From JAUZRW01 sp964549915 (GTDB lineage: Bacteria; Chloroflexota; Anaerolineae; Aggregatilineales; Phototrophicaceae), in assembly GCA_964549915.1 (NCBI GenBank), contig CAZJWX010000012.1:23898-87897 (forward strand): a DNA stretch of 64,000 bases. The letters are read 5' to 3'. The notes below the pieces were generated by a model. That model was given only the letters and a program-made list of their open reading frames with translations, did not search any database and was not told where the DNA came from. Positions 50,816-58,313 of this stretch are shown piece by piece. The translations under genes were made by a program, and so were the position numbers. How positions within the stretch are numbered: the stretch's first letter is position 1; the number at the start of each line of letters is the position of its first letter.

Positions 50816-50983
50816 GGGTAAAAGAGGGGTGCGTGTTTGCCGCCGTCCCACACAGAGGGGCAAATCGCGCACCGTTACCCGTGAACCAACATCCGTCTGT
50901 GCGCTGGCTCATCAGCAGCGTGCAATACGCACCCAACACCTACTTCCGCTTAATCCCGTGTGCCCTGTGCGCACGATATTAAG
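50816..50983 (+). promoter_or_regulatory. Structured leader: three successive stem-loops before the sugar-binding protein gene
   Basis: The 373-bp gap 50726-51098 has no gene. It holds: (1) a nested hairpin with arms GGGTAA / TTACCC, GGTGCG / CGCACC and TTTGCC / GGCAAA (50816-50880, 17-nt loop); (2) GTGCG / CGCAC enclosing GCTG / CAGC (50899-50932); (3) CTTAAT / ATTAAG enclosing CGTGTGC / GCGCACG (50949-50983). They could form a 5' leader RNA or protein-binding dyads. No known riboswitch is recognised. A weak lacI terminator (GCCC / GGGC then TTTT, near 50740) may precede it. Confidence 0.5.
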
Positions 50984-51098
50984 AAAGAGATGTCAGCAAG
51001 CGAAAGGAGCCGCCTTCGATCCAGGAGCGATTCAGTAGCGAAATTGTCGTCACCGTGTTAAAGAATTTGGTTTGTTTATGTTACAGAGGGGATAAAGA

Positions 51099-52409
51099 AT
51101 GATTACTCGTTTCAAGTTGATTGTGGTACTGGCTCTCAGCCTCGGCCTGTTCGGCAGCACCGTCGCCGCGCAGGATGACGTGGAACTCACCTTCCGTTGT
51201 TACCAGGATGGTTCCGAATGCGATACCTTCCGCATGCTGCTCGATGAGTTCGAAGCGCAGAACGAAGGCATCACCGTGAATGTTGATGTGGTTCCCTACA
51301 GCAACATCGACGAACAGCTTCCGGTACAGGTGGAAGCGGGCGAAGCCCCGGATATGGCGCGTATCACCAACTTCGGTGCCTTCGCTGATTTCTACCTCGA
51401 CATTCGCCCCTTCCTGAGCGAGGAAGACCAGGCGAACTTCGATGAGAACTTCTCCGAACCTGTGATGGCGGCCATGCGCCAGGATCGCAGCAGCGATGCC
51501 ATCGGCGGCTTCCCGGATTTGTTCACCGTAACTGGCCCCTTCATCAACCGCACGCTGTTCGAACAGGCGGATGTGGATATTCCCAGCGATGTGATGGAAG
51601 AACCGTCCTGGCAGGATTGGACGGACGCTGCCGCAGCCGTTTCGGAAGAATTGAGCGAAGGTGACTTCACCGTCTACGGCATCTCGATTGACCGTACCGG
51701 TCATCGTTTCGCTGGCCCTGCGATGAGCATGGGCGCGACCCTCATCAACGATGAAGGCATGTTCACGGTCGATACCGAAGGGTACCGCGAAATGGCCGAA
51801 CTGCTGAAGTCCTGGCACGATATGGGCATCACCCCGGCGGAAGTCTGGCTGGGTGCTGGTGGCTCCTATGCGGCTGCGACGGACTTCTTCATCAACGGGC
51901 AGCTCGCCGTTTATATGACGGGTAGCTGGAACATCGGTCGCTTCTCCAACGACATCGGCGACCTCTTCGACTGGGAAGCGGTTCCGAACCCGACGGGTGC
52001 TGGTGGCAGCACGGGCGTTGCGGGTGGCAGCGGCATCGCAGCCTTCGCCCAGACCGAACACCCCGAAGAAGTTGCGATGGTGATGGCCTACCTGGCTTCG
52101 CCGGAAGTCTATGCCCAGTACTCCGCTGAAACCCTGAGCATCCCGGCGAACGCCGAGACCGCTTCCATGGGCGTGGAATACAACACCGATGATGAAGCGG
52201 TTCTGAATGCGCTGAGCACCTTCGCCGCTGAAGTTCCCAAGTTGCAGGATCAGGCGGTGGCGCTGAACGTGCATCCCTTCGCCTTCGCTTACTACCGCAA
52301 CTCCGCCAACCGCATCACCCAGTACCTCGTGGGCGAACTGAGCCTGGAAGAAGCGCTGGCTGGTCTGCAGGAAGACATCGACGACGCGGTGGCGGCTGCT
52401 GAAGAATAA
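51099..52409 (+). CDS. Sugar ABC transporter substrate-binding protein
   Basis: 436 residues. A signal peptide (MITRFKLIVVLALSLGLFGS, cleavage near VAAQ, no lipobox cysteine) precedes a type-1 extracellular solute-binding chain: LLDEFEAQNEGITVNVDVVP, PDMARI, INGQLAVYMTGSWN. These proteins bind oligosaccharides or sugar derivatives (MalE-like, SmoF-like). Two cysteines (FRCYQDGSEC) may form a disulfide. GAGGGG lies before the ATG. It heads the importer operon; the sulfosugar ligand is inferred. Confidence 0.92.
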   Translation: MITRFKLIVVLALSLGLFGSTVAAQDDVELTFRCYQDGSECDTFRMLLDEFEAQNEGITVNVDVVPYSNIDEQLPVQVEAGEAPDMARITNFGAFADFYLDIRPFLSEEDQANFDENFSEPVMAAMRQDRSSDAIGGFPDLFTVTGPFINRTLFEQADVDIPSDVMEEPSWQDWTDAAAAVSEELSEGDFTVYGISIDRTGHRFAGPAMSMGATLINDEGMFTVDTEGYREMAELLKSWHDMGITPAEVWLGAGGSYAAATDFFINGQLAVYMTGSWNIGRFSNDIGDLFDWEAVPNPTGAGGSTGVAGGSGIAAFAQTEHPEEVAMVMAYLASPEVYAQYSAETLSIPANAETASMGVEYNTDDEAVLNALSTFAAEVPKLQDQAVALNVHPFAFAYYRNSANRITQYLVGELSLEEALAGLQEDIDDAVAAAEE

Positions 52410-52464
52410 GCCAACCACGCGGGGGGAGCGCAGTGGCCTCCCTCTAGTCGCAGTGAAATATGCT

Positions 52465-52492
52465 GTAGGGGCGATTGGACAATCGCCCCTAC
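52465..52492 (+). terminator. Perfect GTAGGGGCGATT hairpin after the binding-protein gene
   Basis: 12-bp perfect arms GTAGGGGCGATT / AATCGCCCCTAC with a 4-nt loop, 55 bp beyond the stop. It has no T-run and may act as an RNA stabiliser that raises binding-protein levels relative to the permeases. Confidence 0.5.
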
Positions 52493-52625
52493 TCTGTCTA
52501 TCGTACCGTTTGCGATCCACCGATTTTCAACAACTGAATATGTGCAAACTGAAACTTATAACAATAAACTGGTATTATCCGATGTTTTTGATTTCTCGTA
52601 GCGCCTGGGGCAGGGAGCCAGCCTT

Positions 52626-53606
52626 ATGAGCCGGCTGCTAGAATTTCTGTACAATCAATTCATCAACCTGCTGGACAGTGCTTTCAACCGGCTCCAGCAT
52701 GTGGTTGGGATCAAGGGCATGGCGTATGTCTTCGTCCTGCCCAATTTGTTGATCTTCGGCATTTTCATCTTGCTGCCGATGGTCTTGAACTTTGGCTATA
52801 CCTTCACAGGGGGCAATGACCTCTTCCTGCAAGAACGCCCCTATGTAGGCACGCGGAATCTGGAGCAGCTATTCGAATGCGAGAACCTGCTCGATTACAC
52901 GACCTGCCGCGAAGATAACTTCATTCGCGCCCTCGGCAATACGGCCTGGTTCGTGGTACTGCAAATTTCGCTGATGATCCTCTTCTCGCTGGTGACGGCG
53001 CTGATTCTCAATCGTAAGATCAAAGGGCGCGGTTTCTTCCGCAGCGTCTTCTTCTACCCGGTGCTGCTCTCGCCTATTGTGGTCGCGTTGATCTGGCGCT
53101 GGATTCTACAGGAAAACGGCATCCTCAACGCGCTGCTGGTCAGCGTAGGGCTGGATACCATCTCCTTCCTGACGGACGTGACCTGGGCACGCTTCTGGAC
53201 GATCATCATCAGCGTCTGGGCCAATATGGGCTTCTACACGCTGATTCTGCTGGCGGGCTTGCAATCCATCCCGCACGATCTCTACGAGGCCTCGGCGATT
53301 GATGGAGCGAATAACTGGCAGAATTTCTCGCGGATCACCCTGCCGCTGTTGATGCCGACGATGCTGGTGGTCATCGTCCTTTCGACCATCCGCGCCGTGC
53401 AGATTTTCGACATCATTTTCGCATTCACGCGCGGTGGCCCCGGCACGGCGACCCTGTTCATCGTGCAGTTCATCTACGATAACGGCTTTGCCAGTCCCTC
53501 GAAACGCTACGGCATTGCGGCCGCGGCTTCGATGGTCATGGCGAGCATCTTGATTGTTTTCACCGTCGCGCAGTTGTTCTTGCAACGTCGCAGAGGAGAG
53601 TTGTAA
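52626..53606 (+). CDS. Sugar ABC transporter permease (MalF-like)
   Basis: 326 residues with six to seven helices. LPNLLIFGIFILLPMVLNFG opens the core and the EAA loop is YEASAIDGANNWQNFSRITL (~235). A ~40-residue exported loop after helix 1 contains two cysteine-bearing segments (FECENLLDYTTC). It pairs with the next gene, which starts 3 bp after its stop. No ATP-binding gene is adjacent, so a shared MsmX/UgpC-type ATPase elsewhere is expected. Confidence 0.93.
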   Translation: MSRLLEFLYNQFINLLDSAFNRLQHVVGIKGMAYVFVLPNLLIFGIFILLPMVLNFGYTFTGGNDLFLQERPYVGTRNLEQLFECENLLDYTTCREDNFIRALGNTAWFVVLQISLMILFSLVTALILNRKIKGRGFFRSVFFYPVLLSPIVVALIWRWILQENGILNALLVSVGLDTISFLTDVTWARFWTIIISVWANMGFYTLILLAGLQSIPHDLYEASAIDGANNWQNFSRITLPLLMPTMLVVIVLSTIRAVQIFDIIFAFTRGGPGTATLFIVQFIYDNGFASPSKRYGIAAAASMVMASILIVFTVAQLFLQRRRGEL

Positions 53607-53609
53607 TCC

Positions 53610-54668
53610 ATGAATACGATCACGAGTTTCTTGACCCGCACGAAGGGGCAGGATCGTCTGGAACTCTCCGACATTCTGACGTATCTGTACCTCTTCTTCG
53701 GTACGGTTTTGATGTTCGGCCCCGTGATCTGGCTGGTGATGTCGTCCTTCAAGTCTCCGGCGGATCTGGTGCGCTTCCCGCCCCGGCTGCTGCCTTACGA
53801 ACAGGAAGTGGTGATGGTGCCGGGCTACGATGAGCCGCTGCCACTCTTCAATGTGGAGTTTGAGGACGGCGTGCAGCAGTTGGCGCAAGTTGGGCGAGTC
53901 GGCATCGAATACCAGATGATCGACCCCGAAAATCCCGAAGGCGAGATCATCCGCGTCAGCCGCCGTGAATACGACGTGACTCCGGCGGAAGAAATATCGT
54001 TCTCGTTGGCGAACTACACGGAAGGTGTCACCAGCTTCGACTTCTGGACGTACCTGCGCAACAGCCTCGTCGTGACGATTGCGGCGACAGCGCTCACGCT
54101 GCTGGTCAACAGCATGGCGGCGTTTTCGCTGAGCAAGTACCGCTACCGGGGGCGCAACACCATCTTCCTCATCATGATCAGCACGCTGATGGTGCCGCTC
54201 TCGGTGATCCTGGTTCCGGCCTTCCTGCTGATCAACGCGGTGGGTTGGTTCGATAACCTGCTGGGGGTGATCGTCCCCGGCGCAGCGACTCCCACCGGGG
54301 TCTTCCTGCTGCGCCAGTACATGCTGACCATCCCGGACGAACTGCTGGATGCAGCGCGCATCGACGGGGCGAGTGAATGGCGCATCTACGCCCGTGTGGT
54401 GATCCCGCTGGCGGCTCCGGCGCTGGCGGTGCTGGCGATCTTCTCGGTCATGTGGCGCTGGAATGATTTCCTCTGGCCGCTGATTGTCCTCAGCAGCAGC
54501 GAAAACTATACCTTGCAGGTCGGCTTGAACCAGTTCCAGGGCGACCTACAGACGCAATGGAATCTGATTCTGGCGATGACGGTGCTGACTCTGCTGCCGA
54601 TTACGTTGGTCTTCGGCTTCTTGCAGCGTTACATCACCACCGGGATCGCGACGACCGGGTTGAAATAA
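53610..54668 (+). CDS. Sugar ABC transporter permease (MalG-like) with long first loop
   Basis: 352 residues. The core has the EAA loop LLDAARIDGASEWRIYARVV (~250) and C-terminal LPITLVFGFLQRYITTGIAT, standard for MalG-type permeases (usually ~280 residues). Between helix 1 and helix 2 (~50-140) it carries an ~85-residue hydrophilic exported insert (VPGYDEPLPLFNVEFEDG). GAGGAGAG precedes the start; it is coupled to the MalF-like gene. A hairpin follows. Confidence 0.93.
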   Translation: MNTITSFLTRTKGQDRLELSDILTYLYLFFGTVLMFGPVIWLVMSSFKSPADLVRFPPRLLPYEQEVVMVPGYDEPLPLFNVEFEDGVQQLAQVGRVGIEYQMIDPENPEGEIIRVSRREYDVTPAEEISFSLANYTEGVTSFDFWTYLRNSLVVTIAATALTLLVNSMAAFSLSKYRYRGRNTIFLIMISTLMVPLSVILVPAFLLINAVGWFDNLLGVIVPGAATPTGVFLLRQYMLTIPDELLDAARIDGASEWRIYARVVIPLAAPALAVLAIFSVMWRWNDFLWPLIVLSSSENYTLQVGLNQFQGDLQTQWNLILAMTVLTLLPITLVFGFLQRYITTGIATTGLK

Positions 54669-54678
54669 TCTGCATCAT

Positions 54679-54704
54679 ACGGGCGTGGTTCTTGCCATGC
54701 CCGT
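54679..54704 (+). terminator. Hairpin at the end of the ABC operon
   Basis: Perfect 10-bp arms ACGGGCGTGG / CCATGCCCGT with a 6-nt loop, 10 bp past the stop and just before the convergent CAP-LysM gene end; it may serve both. Confidence 0.6.
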
Positions 54705-54710
54705 TATCCC

Positions 54711-55901
54711 TCAGCGTCGCCGGAAGAACTCGTAACTGGCATAACCCAATACGCCGATTTGCACTACAATTGCTGCCATCAACCACAGCGGGGGCATATT
54801 CACGGGGCTGGTGGGTGGCCTCTCTTCGACGACTGGCTCCGTCGCATCGACAGACATCGCAATAGAAGTTGCTGCGGGCAGCGTGGCGATCGTCATCGGC
54901 TGGGTGGGCGTGGCTGTCGGTGATGGCGTCTGGGTAATCGTCGGTGTTGCGCTGGGAGCCACGGCTTCGTAAGTTGCGGGGGGCGGCAGCAGATTGGCGG
55001 CTGCAACCTCTTCTGTGGCCTCGGCGGCCTGCGGATTGGCTTCCGGGGTTGGCAGAATCCCGCTATCGCCTTGCGCGGCATCGGCTTCGGGCGTGGTTTC
55101 GGCGGGGGCGGTGGCTTCCGCAGTGGATTCGGCCTCGGCTGGCGTGGGGGTATACGTCCCGGACTGCGGCGGCACCAGGAAGACGCTGCCGACTTCCAAC
55201 GCGCGAATATCGTCTTCGCTCAGGCCGTTGAGTTCGAGCATGGTGGGGATGTCTTCCCAGGTGTAGCCGTAAAGCAGGGCGATGTCACCCAGCGTATCCC
55301 CCGGCTGGACTTCGTGCATGATGTTGCCAGAGGCATCCCAGCCAACGATGAAAGTTGGAGGCGCTGCCGCTGCTGCCGCGTCGCCGTTATCTCCACTGCG
55401 ATTGCCACTCGAAGCGCTGTTGGTGTTCTGGGAAGAGACGCCCCCCCAGCTCATCGTCCCGAAGACCAGCACGAATGCTTGCCCTCCTGCGCCGCTGGCA
55501 GTTGCAATGCCGATGTCCTGGTAATTGGGGCTGGTCAGCCCGGCGTAATGCACTGGCGAGTTGATCCAGAAGTTCCAGGCATCATCCACGCCAGCCCGTC
55601 CGCCAATGTAGATATTCTCACTGACCCAACTGGAGTTGTAGCCAGCGGCCTGGGCGCGGTCTCGTGGGCGGCTGCCATCGTCCTGGATGTGGCTGGCTGC
55701 CGCATTCGCCGCCATCCAACTGGCGTGATTCTGCGCCGCCGCAGTCAGCGCCGGATGCAGCGCATAGGGCGCGAGTCCCAGTTGGGCACGCAGGCCGTTG
55801 ATGCGCCCCAACAAATCGCTGACGGCATCTTGCCCCTGCATGGGGGATGCCATCAACGTGATGAGCAAAATGAGGATGCATGTACGGGTAAATCGTCTCA
55901 T
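54711..55901 (-). CDS. Secreted CAP-domain protein with LysM and C-terminal membrane anchor
   Basis: 396 residues. A signal peptide (ILILLITLMASPMQGQ) is followed by a CAP/SCP domain (~28-160: LLGRINGLRAQLGLAPYALH, HPALTAAAQNHASWMA, SENIYIG, HYAGLTSPNYQDIGI), a LysM peptidoglycan-binding motif (~200-245: VQPGDTLGDIALLYGYTWED), a Thr/Glu/Pro-rich stalk and a last helix LWLMAAIVVQIGVLGYASY with a basic end. It is likely displayed on the envelope. The exact CAP activity is unknown. Confidence 0.9.
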   Translation of the reverse strand: MRRFTRTCILILLITLMASPMQGQDAVSDLLGRINGLRAQLGLAPYALHPALTAAAQNHASWMAANAAASHIQDDGSRPRDRAQAAGYNSSWVSENIYIGGRAGVDDAWNFWINSPVHYAGLTSPNYQDIGIATASGAGGQAFVLVFGTMSWGGVSSQNTNSASSGNRSGDNGDAAAAAAPPTFIVGWDASGNIMHEVQPGDTLGDIALLYGYTWEDIPTMLELNGLSEDDIRALEVGSVFLVPPQSGTYTPTPAEAESTAEATAPAETTPEADAAQGDSGILPTPEANPQAAEATEEVAAANLLPPPATYEAVAPSATPTITQTPSPTATPTQPMTIATLPAATSIAMSVDATEPVVEERPPTSPVNMPPLWLMAAIVVQIGVLGYASYEFFRRR

Positions 55902-55970
55902 GCGGCATATTGTAGCAAAAGACGCCCCGGGCGAAATATACGGCTGTCCTATGTATCGGGGCGCTGCTCC

Positions 55971-56669
55971 CTATTTTGTGCGGGTGCGCTTCCGGCGTCC
56001 GGGGTCATGGTTGGTGCGAAGGCCTTCTTTCCACACTGCCCACGCTCCACGCTGCGGAGCTGCGGAATTCCTGGGCGGCAAGATGGCGTTTCTCTGTGAA
56101 CCACGCACCAGCCAGACCAGCGTACTCCCGCTGAGCAAACCCCAGCCCGCGCTGCCGAGGAAGAGCGCCAGGACGATTGAGCCGTAGCTCATCTCTGTGA
56201 TCGGCAGCAGGAAGACAAGAGCGCTGATGATGCCTGCACTGGCCCAGAGCCAGCTTCCGCGCAGCGTATGCCGCAGCAACCAGGCTTGCAGCAGTGCCGG
56301 AACGGCATAGGCAATGGCGAATGGCACCTGCGGTGACACGATACCACCGGGGAACCCGGTGTACCAATGTGCCAGGACGGCTCCCACCATCCAGGCGAGA
56401 ATCGTGAGCGGAATCCAGTTGCGCACCCGCAGCCGGAAGACACCGCGCATCAGGGCGCTCTGCCAGATGGCGCTGAGAGTCCCAATCACGCAGAAGACGA
56501 AAAGCACCTGCAGCAGTTCGGGCATGTCGTTGAAGGTGCTCGTTTCGATGAAGAGGTTGGCGAAGGGCCAGATGGCCGCGTGCCCCATCGTCCAGAGGGC
56601 GAGGAAGGGCAGCGTTGGCAGGCGTTGGGTCGAGTGCTTGTGCTTCTTCACTGGGTCAACCTTTCTCAT
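55971..56669 (-). CDS. Tandem-paralogue membrane protein 3
   Basis: 232 residues, about six helices, starting MRKVDPVKKHKHS. The central pattern AVPALLQAWLLRHTLRGSWL matches the same place in the two upstream genes (VPAIVQMRLLGRH, IPAFVQSLLLRRH). Its start overlaps the preceding gene's end by 14 bp. Function unknown. Confidence 0.75.
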   Translation of the reverse strand: MRKVDPVKKHKHSTQRLPTLPFLALWTMGHAAIWPFANLFIETSTFNDMPELLQVLFVFCVIGTLSAIWQSALMRGVFRLRVRNWIPLTILAWMVGAVLAHWYTGFPGGIVSPQVPFAIAYAVPALLQAWLLRHTLRGSWLWASAGIISALVFLLPITEMSYGSIVLALFLGSAGWGLLSGSTLVWLVRGSQRNAILPPRNSAAPQRGAWAVWKEGLRTNHDPGRRKRTRTK

Positions 56670-57360
56670 GCTCGGCTCGTGTTGCTGGCGGCGTATCAGC
56701 CAGGTCGGGCGCATTCTCCTGTGGCAATAGACGAACTTCGGCGGTGGAAAGTTCCCGTTGCTTGCGGGTTGCCTCCGCTGCTTTGCGCTTGCGGTCTCCT
56801 GCGTCCATCATCCAGCGCAGCACGCCCACCTGCGCCAACCCGACCAGGCCTCCACCCGTCGCGAATGCAATCCACAGGCGATCTGTCACTTCATATCCCA
56901 TGCCCGCCAGTGGCATCACCAGGAGAAAGCCGCTGACGGCTCCTACCAGCCCCCAGGGCCAAATTGGCTCCATGTGCCGCCCCAGCAGCCGCATCTGAAC
57001 GATGGCTGGCACCGCGAAGATCAGTGCGAAGACCATCTGCCCTGCCAGTTCTGAAGTCATGCTGTTGCGCAGCAGCAGGTAAATGCCGAGGCTCCCCAGC
57101 ACCCAGGCCGCGCTGCTATCCCGGATGAAGTGTTGCAAGAGTGTGCCCAACCGCCTGCGCAGCAGAATCGCCTGCATAGGGGGCAGCAGTAGCCCCGCCG
57201 CGCCGAAGAGAATGCCGACCTGTGCTAGCATCGGAAGGTTGTTGAATTCAGCCGTTGCTGAGAAGGTGCCGATGATCCCCCAGGCCACTGCGCTCCACGC
57301 GACCCAGCCAGCCGCGAAACTGCGTGGCCCGAGGGTGACGGCTTGTTTAACCCTGGTCAT
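56656..57360 (-). CDS. Tandem-paralogue membrane protein 2
   Basis: 234 residues, about six helices. GWVAWSAVAWGIIGTFSATA, GAAGLLLPPMQAILLRRRLG and VPAIVQMRLLGRHMEPIW align with its neighbours. AGGAG precedes the ATG at 57360. It overlaps both neighbours by exactly 14 bp, as expected from duplication of a coupled unit. Function unknown. Confidence 0.75.
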   Translation of the reverse strand: MTRVKQAVTLGPRSFAAGWVAWSAVAWGIIGTFSATAEFNNLPMLAQVGILFGAAGLLLPPMQAILLRRRLGTLLQHFIRDSSAAWVLGSLGIYLLLRNSMTSELAGQMVFALIFAVPAIVQMRLLGRHMEPIWPWGLVGAVSGFLLVMPLAGMGYEVTDRLWIAFATGGGLVGLAQVGVLRWMMDAGDRKRKAAEATRKQRELSTAEVRLLPQENAPDLADTPPATRAEHEKG

Positions 57361-58105
57361 GCGATGCGTTCTCCTGTTTTTCGAGTCTCTCAGTTGTCTG
57401 GTCGATGGCCTCTGAAGAGACAGTGGCCTCATGGAGTGTCAGGCGTTGCCCGGCAGCCGTTGTGTCTGCTGCTGAATCCGTTGCTGAAGCCCTGGTTTGG
57501 GCTGTGCTTTGCTGCGTTTGTTGCGGCGTTGCCGGAGGTGGAGCGCGTAGCATCCAGCGCAAGACCAATGCCTGCACAATCCCGACCAGTGCGCCACCCG
57601 CTCCCAGGGCGATTTCAGGCGTTGAGCCGAGCAAGCCGCCCAAGGCCAGCAGGGGCAGGGTGAACAAGATGCCGCTGACCGCGCCCGTCAACGTCCAGAG
57701 CAGGGACTGCCCGACATGACGACGCAGCAGCAGCGACTGTACGAAGGCAGGGATCGTGAAAATCAGGCCGAGAACGAGCTGCGTGCCCTGGGTCGTCTGC
57801 AACCAGTCCCGGAAGAAAGCGAAGATCACGCTGCTGCTGAGCAACCAGACGATGATGCTCACCGGAATCCAGCCCACAGCCGTCTTGCCAAACCAGCGGC
57901 GCAGTAAGAACGCCTGCCCCGGCGAGAGCAGCAGCCCCGCGCTGCCGAAGACCACCAGCACCTGTGCATCCGGCGACAAGGCACCGAAGCCATCCGAGGC
58001 GACGACGCTCCCGACGATGACCCAGGCGATGGTGCTCCAGGCAATCCAACTCGCCCACAGCAGCAGCGAATTCAGCCGGGGGCGCGGTTTGCGTTTCTTC
58101 TGCAT
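57347..58105 (-). CDS. Tandem-paralogue membrane protein 1
   Basis: 252 residues. SWIAWSTIAWVIVGSVVASD, GSAGLLLSPGQAFLLRRWFG and IPAFVQSLLLRRHVGQSLL define the shared family; the last ~65 residues are Thr/Gln/Ala-rich and cytoplasmic. It is first in the three-gene run. No transporter or enzyme family is recognised. Confidence 0.75.
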   Translation of the reverse strand: MQKKRKPRPRLNSLLLWASWIAWSTIAWVIVGSVVASDGFGALSPDAQVLVVFGSAGLLLSPGQAFLLRRWFGKTAVGWIPVSIIVWLLSSSVIFAFFRDWLQTTQGTQLVLGLIFTIPAFVQSLLLRRHVGQSLLWTLTGAVSGILFTLPLLALGGLLGSTPEIALGAGGALVGIVQALVLRWMLRAPPPATPQQTQQSTAQTRASATDSAADTTAAGQRLTLHEATVSSEAIDQTTERLEKQENASHDQG

Positions 58106-58187
58106 CGCGTTTCCTTCATGTCCTCACAACGGATTAGTCCGATTTTCTCCCAACATCTGGTAGAGTGCAAAAGGCGTCGGGTATACT

Positions 58188-58257
58188 GCAAAGCCACTGG
58201 CGTGGATTGACCATTCCACTTCTCACACAAATCAACGCGGATTGAGGCCAGTACAGA
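58188..58257 (+). repeat. Dispersed repeat R96, copy D
   Basis: Matches the core AAGCCACTGGCGTGGATT and the TTCCACTTCTCACACAAA segment, then CAAC and GATTGAGGCCAG like the other copies, before diverging. Stem arms GTGGA / TCCAC with loop TTGACCAT. A TATACT box lies 4 bp upstream of the core (58182-58187). It lies before coaBC. Confidence 0.78.
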
Positions 58258-58313
58258 GCAAACGAGAGATCTTCTTGAATGAGAGAACGACAGCCCAACA
58301 TTGGGGAAACCAT

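Noticed and set aside
51081..52520. Long open frame antisense to the sugar-binding protein gene
   Set aside because: The plus-strand product has a signal peptide and family motifs; the antisense product does not resemble any protein.
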